Part shown: piece after piece, positions 46,820 through 58,320 of the stretch
Layout: every line of letters starts with the position of its first letter
Position numbering within the stretch: the first letter of the stretch is position 1
Source: Ignelater luminosus
Taxonomy: Eukaryota > Arthropoda > Insecta > Coleoptera > Elateridae
Assembly: GCA_011009095.1 (NCBI GenBank)
Contig: VTPC01090545.1
Span: forward strand, 44,844 to 108,843
Reading direction: 5' to 3'
Length of the DNA: 64,000 nt
Made by a program: the position numbers and the translations under genes
The notes under the pieces: generated by a model
What the model was told of the DNA's origin: nothing
What the model saw: the letters and a program-made list of their open reading frames with translations, nothing else
Databases searched by the model: none

Positions 46820-48114
46820 CGAGGGTTGCTATTTATATTTCTGGCCTAACAATGAAAAAAACAAGTATTTATGATCGAAACTAGTTTTATTGTTTTTCAA
46901 AATATTCTCCATTAAGATTGATACACTTTTCCATGCGTTTCAACCAATTTTCGAAGCACTTTTTCCACTCTGTTTGAGGCAGCTCCAAAATATGCGTTTT
47001 GAAACAAAAAACGGCTTCTTCTGGTGTTGAAAATTGTTGACCACGCAGTTTGTTTTTGATGTACGGGAATAAAAAGAAGTCATTGGGTGCCAAATCAGGG
47101 CTGTATGGTGGATGGCCCATCAACTCGACCTTCTGGCTGGTTAAATATTCAATTGTTTGAGCAGCGGTGTGAGAGCTTGCATTGTCATGATGAAGAATGA
47201 TTCGCCTCTTCTTTGAAGTTTTCCGAATTTCTCCAATGACTTGTGGCAAACAAATGGTTGTGTACCATATAGAGTTGACCATCTTATGTTGCTCTAACGC
47301 CACTGTGGCCACATGACCGGTAATGCCAAAGAAACAGGCAACCATTTGCTTCGATGTGCTTCTTCCGCGAACAACTTTTGTTGGATTTGACTCGTCTTGA
47401 AAGACCCACACAGTTGATTGCTGTTTTGTTTCGGGGTCATATGCGTAGATCCATGATTCGTCACCTGTGCAGATGTTATACACAGCCTTTGATGCACCTT
47501 TCGCAAATTCTTTCAACATTTTAATGCACCAGTCGACGCGAGCTTTCTTTTGAGCATTGGTCAGGTTATGCGGGATCCAACGGGAACAAATTTTTTTTAC
47601 GACTAAATGATCATGTAATATCTTGTTGATGCTAGTCATACTAATACCCAAAGATGCCTCAATCTCACGGTATGTCACATGACGATCTTGTTTAATCAGT
47701 TCACGCACAGCATCGATGTTTTCAGGCACAACGACAGATTTTGGACGGCCTTCACGGATTTCGTCCTGGAGTGAACATCGGCCACGTTTGAATTTACTAT
47801 ACCAGTTTTTTACAGTGTTGTAGGATGGAGCTTCATCGCTATATAATGTATTAAGTTCATTGATGCACTCTTGTCGTGATAATCCACGTCGAAAGTTATG
47901 AAAAATAAATGCACGAAAGTGTTCACGGGTCAAATCCATGTTTTACTAGGGAATGCACTTTTCAATTAACTGCAAACATCACTAATCGCACTCAAATGAC
48001 AAAATGTTGTGGTTGAGGTTATGTTCAATAATGTAAAGTTTACACCGGAAATGTCAGCTGACGCCTGGAAACAGTCAGTGTTGCCAAGGCCAGAAATATA
48101 AATAGCAACCCTCG
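46820..48114 (-). mobile_element. Complete mariner transposon (1295 bp)
   Basis: The terminal inverted repeats are 28 bp and identical (46820-46847 and 48087-48114; they begin cgagggttgctatttatatt), bordered by TA on both sides. The internal transposase frame on the minus strand is uninterrupted. Size, TIR length and TA target fit mariner exactly. Identical ends and an intact gene suggest recent insertion. Confidence 0.95.
46887..47939 (-). CDS. Mariner transposase, DD34D, apparently intact
   Basis: The frame is 350 codons from an ATG 175 bp inside the TIR end, near the usual mariner length of about 345. It binds the element ends, cuts them out and inserts them at TA. Domains: paired HTH DNA-binding region at residues about 5-115 (REHFRAFIFHNF, then a second HTH with EIEASLGISMTSINKIL); the linker motif WIPHNLT at 121-127 (family WVPHEL); the catalytic domain with Asp160 in TGDESW, Asp252 in HHDNASSH and Asp287 in SPDLAPNDFFLF, with 34 residues between the last two. 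The conserved YSPDLAP block is present, and no frameshift or stop interrupts it. Terminal NGEYFEK is typical. Its TIRs share a 9-base start with the deletion derivative at 5498-6081. Confidence 0.95.
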   Translation of the reverse strand: MDLTREHFRAFIFHNFRRGLSRQECINELNTLYSDEAPSYNTVKNWYSKFKRGRCSLQDEIREGRPKSVVVPENIDAVRELIKQDRHVTYREIEASLGISMTSINKILHDHLVVKKICSRWIPHNLTNAQKKARVDWCIKMLKEFAKGASKAVYNICTGDESWIYAYDPETKQQSTVWVFQDESNPTKVVRGRSTSKQMVACFFGITGHVATVALEQHKMVNSIWYTTICLPQVIGEIRKTSKKRRIILHHDNASSHTAAQTIEYLTSQKVELMGHPPYSPDLAPNDFFLFPYIKNKLRGQQFSTPEEAVFCFKTHILELPQTEWKKCFENWLKRMEKCINLNGEYFEKQ

Positions 48115-48116
48115 TA
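48115..48116. repeat. TA target duplication, right copy, of the mariner
   Basis: Matches 46818-46819. Confidence 0.9.
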
Positions 48117-48292
48117 TTAATTATGTCGGTGTTTTTGGGTCATAAGATTGCATTTATTACGCAAATAAAACTTTAATTCCTATTAACAGAAAAACATAAT
48201 CGTTTCGATCTAGTAGGATGCTGTCATTGCTGCTAGTTGTTGTTACTGTCACTAAAGATTCTGATTGTGGTAAAATTTAAAAAGCTGATTAA

Positions 48293-49377
48293 ATGAAAAT
48301 GCCGCGGCATAACAATTTTACTAATCTTGAAATGCGAGATATGCTTTGTGTTTATGCACAAGAAAATTATTCCTGTCTTGCTGCAGCACGAAGAAATCGC
48401 GAAATGTATCCAAACAGAGTTCAACCCAATCGTCAAACTTTCAATAATATTTTTAGTCGATTGGGAGATACTGGACAATTTAAGCCTAAAAGTGATGTGG
48501 CACGACCTAAAATATTAACTGTTGATCAGGAGGATGATATTTTAGTGCGAGTTGCTAATAATCCTGAACTAAGCACTAGGCGTTTATCAGCAATGACTGG
48601 AGCAAGCAACTCTTCAGTTTTTCGAATACTGAAAAAAGAAAATCTACGACCTTACCACTTTACACCCGTACAAAATGTATTGCCTAGAGATTATCCTTTA
48701 CGATTGAGTTTTCCTCAGTGGGTGAAAATAAAAAAAATGAAAATCGTAATTTTATTAAAAAAATTCTTTTTACTGACGAGGCCGCATTTACACGTAGAGG
48801 AGTTTTTAACTGGAGAAACAGTCATAGTTGGAATATTGAAAATCCTCATCTATTCCGAGAATCACATTTTCAACATGAATTTAAGATTAATGTATGGTGC
48901 GGTATATTTAAAAATATGTTTTTGGGTCCTTATGAATTACCAGCAAATTTGAATGGTAACTCGTATTTAGAGTTTCTACAAACTACACTTTTCGACAATC
49001 TAGAGGAATTGTTACTTAATCGAAGGACAAATATGTGGTTCATGCAGGATGGTGCTCCGCCTCATTATCCTTTAATAGTACGGAACTATCTAGATCAGCA
49101 ATTTCCTCATCGTTGGATTGGCAGAGGTAGTGAATTTTCGTGGCCGCCTAGAACTCCCGAATGTAATCCCTTAGATTTTTATTTCTGGGGGCATATGAAA
49201 TCACTGATATACTCACAAGAATTAAATAATCGACAGGAACTATGGCAACAAATATTAAATTCCACTAATTTTATTGCCAATCAGCCAAACATATTTTTTA
49301 AAGTTAGAAGATCGTTTAACGAAAGAGTTGATAAGCTTATTGAGGTAAATGGGGGTTACACTGAACATTTGTTATAA
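48293..49377 (+). pseudogene. DD41D transposase of the 46362-50071 element, one frameshift
   Basis: The N-terminal frame starts MKMPRHNNFTNLEMRDML and carries a DUF4817-like HTH (residues about 7-60, with AARRNREMYPNRVQPNRQT) and a second HTH (TRRLSAMTGASNSSVFRILK). Near 48710-48725, in a run of gtgggtgaaaataaaaaaaa, the frame shifts by one. The second frame holds the catalytic domain: Asp20 in FTDEAAF, Asp111 in MQDGAPPH and Asp153 in NPLDFYFWGH (numbering of the second frame), 41 residues between the last two. It ends NGGYTEHLL. All catalytic residues survive, so a single indel next to an A-run is the only visible lesion. This is a common insect transposase type. Confidence 0.85.
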
Positions 49378-49529
49378 AGGTTTAGATAAGTTTAGATGCT
49401 TTTTGATATTTTTGTGTTATTAAATTTGTTCTTTTATTTAGATTATAACAAAATGTTTTTTTTCAGAACCACAATTTGTTTTTACATGTTGAATGCATTT
49501 ATTTGCTTCAAGAAATTTCAATAAATAAC

Positions 49530-50071
49530 ATTATGTTTTTCTGTTAATAGGAATTAAAGTTTCATTTGCGTAATAAATGCAATCCTATGACCCAAAACCA
49601 CCGACATAATTAATACACATTAAAATCAAAATAACTGTGCTTCTTCATTTTCAACTTTAAATATCTCGAAAAATAATGACTATATCGCTATGAATGAAGA
49701 GTACGTTATTTACATAGAAAGTATTAGAGAATCGAAAAATTGTGCTAAAATAGCAATTCCTCCAGTGGCGTAGAATTTGGGAAGGGTCAACCATTCACTT
49801 GCCTCTATCGTACGCCTCTGGTACTAGCCAGAAACAATTATTTAACATAATTTAGTAGGGTGTACAGTGCCTACACTTCCTGCTAAGTATGACAAGGATA
49901 CGTCAAATAGTTTTAAAGTACTGGGTACAAATAATTTTTAAATTTTTAAATAAAACACCCTGTAACTCAGTAAGGAGTCACATTTTATCTAAGTGATTTG
50001 GGTTAAATCTTAATATTTTGAGCTCAGGATTCTACAGTTAAAATATTTCCAATTATTAATGAAACACCCTG
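49530..50071 (-). repeat. Right terminal inverted repeat, 542 bp, uninterrupted
   Basis: Reverse complement of the two left pieces. It retains the unoccupied TA (gtgtattaatta on the minus strand), the empty-site equivalent of the mariner insertion. Confidence 0.9.
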
Positions 50072-50570
50072 TATAATGCAAAAAATCAACTGTAGCAATG
50101 CTATATTAGTAGTTATGTACTACTGTCGAAACTTTAGATTTGAAACCCTAAGGTAAAGGTTTTATAGAAAGTTATTCTAGTCCTGCTTCCTTCCTTCTTG
50201 ACTTAGGTATACATGATATTTCAAAGGTCATGGTTTCATGTTCTCTATGATCATCTAATATGTCAGTAGTAAATTGTTTATTTCTTACCCAATGGCATCC
50301 GATACTTTCATATATTATCAATAACTGCCTTGCCATGATGACAATGATGAGTTGATATATCAGGTGTTGAAGAAGAAAGAAACATTTATGCCAGAGACAA
50401 GCAAACAAGTAAAAATGAAGAGATTATGAGGGGAACTATTTTGAAATAAATATTTTCTTTGCCGCATTTGGAGATACCCTACAAGAGTCTTTCCTTCGCA
50501 GAACCCTGCAAATTATGTACCAAAACCATCAAGTAGGCTCTCTTTTGATTTTACAAAATTTACAGAAGTA
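50072..50570. other. No gene recognised
   Basis: Spacer between two TA-bounded elements; no conserved frame. Confidence 0.4.
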
Positions 50571-51613
50571 TATACAAAGTGTCCCAGAATTTTGTTTACA
50601 GGCAATATCTCAGTTGTTTGAAGAGATAGAGGATTGTTGCAGAAGACAATGTTTACAGTAGTAAGGGAGCTTTCTATTGCATACCTTTCGACATTACTAC
50701 ATGCTGGTCCAAAAGCAACAAAGCTAAACAATTTGTTTTTTAAATGGCACATCCTGTATATTCTTCTATATTTCGATTTTCCTTATTTTCCTCTTTGTAA
50801 CGGTGTGCGATTTACTTACTTACGTTGGGGCGTTGCCAAATTATTCAAGTTACTTTTTTATTTATTTAATAAATTTTTGTTTGCAATGAGAACTTCTTGC
50901 TAATCAATTTGACAAGAAAAATTAATATGATAAAATAAAATTATTATTGTGAGCTGTCATCCTATTTTATTAGTGAGATATAATTTTGTTGCAGTTGTCA
51001 CAGATCGATTTATTTCTGCTATAGTAGTATAAAAATGCCGTTTATGTTTAGCGCTAACGTGTGTGTAGATATGTTGCTTATTTACAAAATAATACAAAAA
51101 AAATTCGCGCGAAGCAGCCCATTTATACCATGAACGTTTTCTGTCGTCCACCGTCACATATGGCGTTTTACAAATTGGAACAGGAAATGCGCACGGGATG
51201 CTTTCCCAATTCGAAACACGTTCAAAATCAATATCTTAGGTTTGCTAAATTGAGATATGTTTAATATTTACATAATAAAAATAGATCAAAACATTCAATA
51301 ACTTTTAATAGAAAGGTTTGTTAGAAATTGGAAAAACTTGAATAATTTGGCAACGCCGCAACGTAAGTAAACCGCACACCGTTACAAGAAGGAAAATAAG
51401 GAAAATCAAAATATCGAAGACTATACAGGGTGTGCCATTTGAAAAGAAAAACTGCTTAGTTTTGTTACTTTTGGACCAGCATGTAGTAATGTCGAAAGGT
51501 ATGCATTAGGAAGCTCCTTTACTACTGTAAACATTATCTCTCTGCAACAATTCTCTATCTCTTCAAACAACAGAGATATCGCCTGCGAACGAAATTCTGG
51601 GACACCTTGTATA
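50571..51613. mobile_element. Fold-back element with ~275-bp inverted arms
   Basis: The left arm (about 50575-50850) and right arm (about 51337-51609) are inverted copies with scattered mismatches, around a 486-bp AT-rich centre without coding signal. The outer ends read caaagtgtcccag / caaggtgtcccag on opposite strands, next to TATA. Each arm also contains a second TIR-like end facing the other way, so each outer 190 bp (50571-50760 and 51424-51613) resembles a complete short MITE with TATACA(A/G)GGTGT ends. The whole may be two MITEs inserted as an inverted pair, or one element that captured them. Confidence 0.65.
51424..51613 (+). repeat. MITE-like unit with TATACAGGGTGT-type ends
   Basis: Starts tatacagggtgtgcc and ends gggacaccttgtata. 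The first 12 bases and the inverted last 12 agree at 11 positions. An inverted copy occupies 50571-50760. Confidence 0.6.
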
Positions 51614-51676
51614 CAATAATTTATTCATTATAAATAAGACAAACTATAACAATGTCTACGACATAAAAATTAAGAT

Positions 51677-52960
51677 ACTAAGGTTTGACATTATTGCTAT
51701 TCCAGTATGTCATCTATTTAATCAATGTTTTAAAACTGGCGTGTTTCCAGACATTTCTAAAACTACCAAAGTAATTCCCCCGTCCAGAAGAGGTGACTAA
51801 AAATTCTAATAACTATCGACAAATTTTCATAATTCCATTGTTCGGCAAGGTGTTTCAAAAGATTGTTAAGGTTAAGTTCATTATTTTGAAAAGAATTAAT
51901 CAGTACAAACCAGTGTGGTTTTAGGAGAAACAAATCCACCATTCAAGCAGTCACAGGGGTTGTAGAAGAGGCAATTGATGGCTGGAAAAGAGGTGATTTG
52001 AATTCTCTAATTTTGTGCGACCTTTCCAAGGCCTTCCACTGAGTTCCTCGCGGCATTCTTCTAATTAACTTAGAACATTAGGTGGTTGGCAATATCGAAA
52101 TCATTTTTTTTTTGTTCTTACGTATCTCAGCAACAAATTACAATAGGTATGTTCAAATAAAAGACTTTAATCTAGCATTATTCATAACAGACATGGTGTC
52201 CCGCAAGGGTCAGTGATTGGACCTACTCTTATCTTTTACTTTTAATAATGATTTTCATTATTTTGTATCTTCCAATAAATGCATACAATTTACAGATGAC
52301 GCCACGTTATTATCATTAGCGTCATTGCTTTCAGATTTAAACAACACCTCAGATGTCTACTTAAAAACGGCAGAGAAATGGTTTTTTCCCCTAGTAAACT
52401 TCTACTAAATTAAGAAAACACACAAAGATCAATTGTTTCTTCAGACTTCTAAGTAAGTAAAATACTGGGTATGATCCTTGATGGTTACCTGAAATGAGGG
52501 CCTCATGTAGATAAACTTAATTCAATACTTTCAAGTATTGTTTTTCTAATTCTCAAATATGGTATCATTATTTGTGGTAAGTATCATATGCAACAAAACC
52601 TTTTCGCTGACAGAAATGTGTAATAAAAGTAATGGCAGAGAATGACCAATTAGATTACTGCAAAGTTTTGTCCATAAAATTCAAAATTCTGTCTCTTCTA
52701 GCACTTCATACGTACGTACCTTTTTCGACGAGATTCATAAAATTCTTGTTTTGTCTTTTTCATGGTTGTTACCGTATGGAGTCTATAAAACCATTGCTAA
52801 GACAAGTAGCAGAGAAGAAAATCTCTTTAATTGACCTCATGAGATGACGTTCCTGGTAACATGTATGTACATGTGTAATTAGAGCAAGAAACATATAGCA
52901 CAGAAAGAGAATACAAAGGTCTTATCTGAAAATACTCCAAGAAAATTCTATATTACACCA
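51677..52960 (+). pseudogene. Jockey-like LINE reverse-transcriptase remnant
   Basis: Blocks in the right order for a non-LTR retrotransposon: HLFNQCFKTGVFP (about 51710), NYRQIFIIPLFGKVF (RT motif 1-2), QCGFRRNKSTIQA (about 51915), LILCDLSKAFH (the first catalytic Asp block, about 52010-52040), VSRQGSVIGPTLIF (about 52195) and CIQFTDDATLLS (52280-52315; family FADDT, here with Thr for Ala). Then LGMILDGYLK, GPHVDKLNSILSS, LKYGIIICG and CKVLSIKFKILSLLALHTY of the thumb region. Stops and frame changes are scattered throughout, so it is a fossil. It starts just right of the fold-back element. Confidence 0.75.
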
Positions 52961-55809
52961 ACAAGTCAGTAGGAAGTAAGGGTGCTGGTCAGCTTATGTT
53001 CTAATCTAATCAGTGATGCAATATTGAAACATTAAGAGCATTTAGAGTAAGTCCCATATGATTTAAAACCGCATGACTTTAAAAAACTTGTTGGGTCAAT
53101 AACACTATTTGTCAGATATAATTGATGCCATAATTTTGTTGGTGGCATTAGGAAATTCGAGAAATCGAAAGCAGTTTAAGAATTCAAAGATTCTTTTAAT
53201 AAAATGCTTTGCTGGTTTTACTATTTTGAGATCCACTGATACCAACATCAAATAAGTTCTTTTGAGAATGAATTCTGTTGATAAGAATGTGATATTTCTT
53301 TAGAAGGAAATGCAACCTTTTGTCAGTCCTTTCTCGACTCAGAAAAGAAGAAATTTTTGGAATTACCATTTTTTCTAGTATTCATTCTGTTGATTAATGT
53401 AAATAGGAGAGAAGAGAACCCAAAAGTGCAGGCAGAGTTACCATAAATAGATAAGAACTCCAATAATTAATAACTCTTGGAGTTGTTCAAGACTTACTTA
53501 TTTTAATACCAATCTGCTCAGGATCTCTTTAAATTGAAATATCTTCTTGCCTTCCTCTTCCATAATCTACTGCTGTATAGCTGCAATGAGTTGAGACTTT
53601 ACCTATGATACGTTCAACATTGTTTAAGGTAATGAAATCAAGTCTGATTTTTTTCTTAATCAGTACAGTTGCACATTGTATCTGTAAAGGTTGCACGCTA
53701 TCATTCTAATTTCTGCTCTAAATAGTAGGTCTTTGATGTTACCACAGAAATCTTCTCAAGTAATTCCTGTTTGCGTGCATAAATATAAATAATAAAATTA
53801 TTGTTTTGAAACTTTCTGTACCGTACAAAATACGGGATTCACTATGTGAATATTAAAAATCTTAGTTTGGTTCATGTTTAGTTACGGCTTTCAGCTTTTT
53901 CTAAATCAAATACATGTCAGTGCAACAAATAAAAAAGAACAAAAAATTAATAACTAAGTATTATATAATTTAACACACATTACAAAAAATGCGTTTTTGA
54001 TATTTTTTTGTTTTATTAGAAACATAGATCGTAAGTGGGATTTTCTTTTGAACGAAGCACCTGTTTCATTTTGGTACTGATGAATAGCTTCGATTATATT
54101 ATCAAAACAAAATTGTTTTGTTGTTTTTGAAACTTATTGAACAGAAAATATTTTCATGTGGAAATGGTAGTAGTAGGTAGGATACCGTAGTTATTGTTGC
54201 GGATCATTCGACAAAGCAAAAGATAAAATATAAAATATGTATTGAAATATCCAAGTAAATAATACATTTATAAAATACACCTACTCTTAAAAATTAAATT
54301 GATAAAACGAAATAGTTTTTCTAACTCATTGAATTATTGAGTTTTTCGTTGTTTACGACTTTTCGACAAAAAATTAATTATTGTTTGTTTATGAAAAGGT
54401 TAACTTCGTTTTTGTAAAAAAATGTTATTCAAAAATGTTTATAATATTAAGCGTAGTCCTGGCCGAGACAGTCATAGCTTTTTCAGATTTTTCAATTATT
54501 TATTAAATGATTTTTTTTCAAAAATATAAAATAAGACATCAAAACTTGATAGGTAATTACAAAATAAAAGGAAATAGATGATCTTCTTTCTTTCAGTTGG
54601 AATTGCATGGAGAATTGTATTCAATATGTTGATCCTATTGAAACCAATTTTTCATTTCTATAACAATGAATCTTCTTTTTAACCCAGGCATTCATCTCCA
54701 ATAAAATCTTTCTCTCTAATTTCTTTGAATTTGAACTCACAATGTCTGAATGCAACCTAATCAAAAACAGATGATATTATCGTTTTGATAAGAAGCATAT
54801 GTATTGTAATACCATAACTTAAAATCAAGTGATGATGTTTAACTGGAGAGTGAAATGTTTACCCCAATAAGATCATTTACATTCTAGTCTTATAGCCACG
54901 GGATAAACAAGATCATGCCAGAAATGTTAGAACAAAATAAACAACCTGTTGATGGCTTCTGACGACGCATGACGTAATGTAGCAGAGTTGCATATGGTTT
55001 TGTTTACCTCATAGCTGCAGATTCATTGACTATAGTATAGATACCAATACCATTTACGTTGCAAAGCTTTGACATGGATTTTCAATGCTAAATGTGTTTT
55101 GGACTTGCTGTCTTTCTAGGTCTTGAAAACAGTTGTTTACATTTTTCAGCCTCAGCAAATTTCATCCCATATAAATTTCTTAAATAATTGTCCATGGTTG
55201 AGCTTCCGGATTGATTCTAAAGAATTTTTGGTTTACCATGGTATACTATAAGTCTATACCATTGGCTTAATCAATAATTATTTACAAAACCCTGATATGT
55301 TGATATCAAGTCACAAGCACAAGCAATAACATACATGTAAAATATGTTCAATCTTCGTTTTCTCTTTTTCATTCTTGTTTTAGAAATAGAAAAGTCAAAG
55401 AGTTCGTTCAGAAATAAAACAAAGATCATCATATAGTGACAGTTACTGTTCAACAATGAAAAGTGACACTGTAGATAATAATGCCGTAATCGTCCAGAAA
55501 TTAGAAAGTTGTATTAGGAAAGCGCTATATAAACCATAAGTTGTATTACTGCGACACACGTTTAACGCCCACGAGCGTTCAGAGAAACGACAACGACGTA
55601 CTAAAGTTACTCAGTAATGTCACAGAAACTCACCCAATTGTCTTAACCGAACTCGCTATTCCTGAACAAAGAAAACTATGGAAAAAAAAGCCGAGGTGTT
55701 TCATTCTCCCGCTTAAAAATTCAGAGCTTCCTCAACTACGAATAGAAATCTAAGAAGGTGGGGATAAGGATGAAACAATGTGATTGCTTCTTGATTCATT
55801 GCTGTACTT
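52961..55809. other. No gene recognised
   Basis: AT-rich sequence. A 70-codon frame at 55541-55753 of mixed composition has no recognised motif. Confidence 0.4.
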
Positions 55810-56260
55810 GTTTTTTGAAAAAGTACAGAAGCAAACCAAGTCTTGATGATAGCCCACAATCCAAGTCTGATGAATTCACCGGCCACTCTAACACTGTGTA
55901 GTTTTCCTTGATGAACAAGCTTTTGGTAAACCTGAAGTTGTGGAAGGGAACCAGATCCTCCTGGAATAGCCTATTACCATTAGGAAACCTCCTATAAATC
56001 GTTAGGATCAGTCTTCTGGGTGTTGCACGTCGATGTACTTCGTGCTATCTATAATTTCTTCAATGAGATGAATGGTCTCCGGTCCGTAAGATGTGAAATA
56101 GCCAAAAACGTCACTTTAGTGCCGTGTCAAAGAGATTCCTCGGGTGAATACAGAACAAAATTGGGCCCATACCAGTGAACTTTAAAATGTGTTTTGTCGG
56201 GGTATCATTTCTGGACGTAGTTCTTCTCTTTCTTCCATTTGTTAAAGATATAGGTTACTT
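55810..56260 (-). pseudogene. Decayed Tc1-type transposase, catalytic-domain part
   Basis: Minus-strand translation across frames follows Tc1 order: TPTKHILKFTGMG (like TVKHGGGSVMVWG), SYGPETIHLIEEIIDSTKYI with DV, then RFPNGNRLFQEDLVPFH (second catalytic Asp, family FQQDNAPCH), NYTVLEWPVNSSDLD (family LDWPANSPDLNP) and, after another shift, LWAIIKTWFAS (family LWAIIKTRL). The third catalytic acidic residue is lost in the short deletion between the last two blocks. No TIRs were identified. Clearly a dead Tc1 copy. Confidence 0.7.
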
Positions 56261-58320
56261 TTATTATTATAAAGATTTATAATGGAATTTCATTTTTTTG
56301 AATTCTCCAGCATGATCCAAGAAAAAGGTTACAAATGGAAAATATCGTGATTGAAATTGAACTCATGACTCATGACTTTTGTTGACTATGACACATGATT
56401 GTAAGTCAAGAATTACCGGCTCTTAGTAATCTCCGTCAAAGCTGCCTATGGATCTTTGAGAAAAATAAAACTACTGCATAGGTTCTTTATTTCATTTATT
56501 CTTAGTAATTTAACTTGTTATGCTAATAGAAACAGTTATCACTTGAGGTATTATTTTCTAAGGATATTTAACAACAGAGGATTGCTTAATAGTATAGCTG
56601 TAAGCTAGACAATTACTTTGGGTTTGTTGATTACGTCACATATTGCTAACATTGCAGTATAAGGAACGGGCAATTCTGTACAGTTAGACATTCATGGTTA
56701 TATCCTAGTTTTCACAATAATATTTCTAAACGTTTGTGTGGATGCTTATCTTCTAGATCCACATTGAAAAACTTGAGAATTATTTTGAAATTTCTGGACA
56801 TTACTCAGGAAAAAGCCATTTATTGATGCAGGAAGATTACTGTAGTTTAATAATTTCCAAGCACCTAGAAACAAATTTCACTTGAAAACAGATTTTTTAC
56901 GTACACATATAAACAGTTTCACTGTTGAAGTTGAAAAATTGTTGTCTTCCAAGAACAATTTGGAAAAAACAGAATTATGCTACGTATAAGAGTAACCATA
57001 TTTTTCAAATCTCAGATGAGTTATTTCTTTGTTTAACCTTTTTTGCTATCTAGGTAAAACTGTCTTTTACTAGAAGCCAATGGTTAACTTCAATTATATG
57101 GTTATGGGCCTTAGAGAAAGTGAGCTTCTACTAAGCATTTGTTAAAATTAGATTATACGTAAGTCTTCTATTGGGATGCTAAGTTTCAAACATAGGCAGC
57201 TTCATATTTATTTTGATAGCTAATAGATTTAAGTGTCTTTTAAAATATCGCCTAAATTGTAATTGCTTTCTTTTCCTTCATAGTCTCTGCACAAACAATC
57301 TAGCATTTTCCACCTCTGGAAATACCTACGGTTAAGCATTATTTGTTTTTCCGCATAGTTATAACCTTATCGATGTTATTATCTTTTTCTGTAGTTGTAA
57401 ACCAAGAGAGTCTTTAATCCTGGTTATTAAGTGTTGAGCTGCTTTTAGCATTGTTGCGCTGATGGCGTTCAATCTTTCCTATTAAAGCTGACAAGATTAC
57501 TTTTTCTGTCACGTTGTACCACATTGATCTCGTATTATATCTGTATGACCAAGCAACAGGAAGCACAAACGCACGTCTTACCGGTACCATAGAGGATTGT
57601 TGCAAAATCAAAGAGTAAAATGTACGATTCCAAAAGATCAGAAACATAAGTGCAGCTACTGTCCTAGATTTCTCTCTTCATGTTCCGGTCAAAAACAGTA
57701 TGAGATGCTAGTACATATAAATTCTAACAACAACAAGGAAATAACAGAAACAGCTTTCCAGTTCAAAACTCGGGTATGGAGCCCGTTTGAAATACTATAC
57801 TTGATTATTTTTAAAAAATGAATTAAATTATGAAGATAGTGCAATTAATAAGAATCCAGCTGGAAAATCCAATCGCACAGTAGCTAATATTAAATACCAG
57901 TGAAAACTACTAGACTACTGGAAAAAGGTCTTTTGTAGAGGATCTGCAAATAGCTCTTCTGCATCGTCTCCCTTCAGTAATTTAGTCAGAAACCAATTTT
58001 ATGCAGTGCTTGGTTTCCTTTCGTGATCTCTTTCGTAAGTTTCTACTTGTAGACATTTCTAACTCCTGTTTTATAAGTTAATGCTGATCGGCTTGGAAGT
58101 AGCTATTGAACGATTAAATATTCTAGCAAACGACCTTGTCTTCATCACTCTACTGAAAATGTACATGAATCATATATCCGCATCCTGATATAAATCGAAA
58201 GAAATATTGAGGCAAATCAGCCAAAAGAGCTTTCGTCTGGAAAAATAGATCGCAGTTAGCAGCAAATATATTAAATAATCTAGATAACTCTTCTTCTAAT
58301 AAGTATCCCAAATTGGAAAA
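56261..58320. other. No gene recognised
   Basis: AT-rich sequence. A frame at about 57640-57700 has a CSYC pair and one later His, not enough for a zinc finger. Confidence 0.4.

Larger units (their letters stand above)
46362..48200 (+). repeat. Left terminal inverted repeat (interrupted by mariner)
   Basis: Two pieces, 46362-46817 and 48117-48200, plus one TA, align with the reverse complement of 49530-50071 base for base in length. Confidence 0.9.
46362..50071. mobile_element. DD41D IS630/Tc1-type transposon with 542-bp terminal inverted repeats
   Basis: Both ends read cagggtgtttcattaataat and are bordered by TA. The inverted repeats are exceptionally long: right arm 49530-50071 (542 bp), left arm 46362-48200, which is also 542 bp once the inserted mariner and one TA copy are removed. 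The arms differ by only scattered mismatches. The central 1.3 kb encodes one transposase on the plus strand with a DD41D catalytic spacing. Without the mariner the element would be 2413 bp. The spacing is that reported for rosa-type elements; assignment beyond the superfamily is inference. Confidence 0.85.

Noticed and set aside
48233..48478. Minus-strand 81-codon frame within the DD41D element
   Set aside because: Antisense shadow of the transposase N-terminus.
57597..57821. CSYC-containing frame as a C2H2 zinc finger
   Set aside because: Spacing to the following His is too long and the second His is missing.
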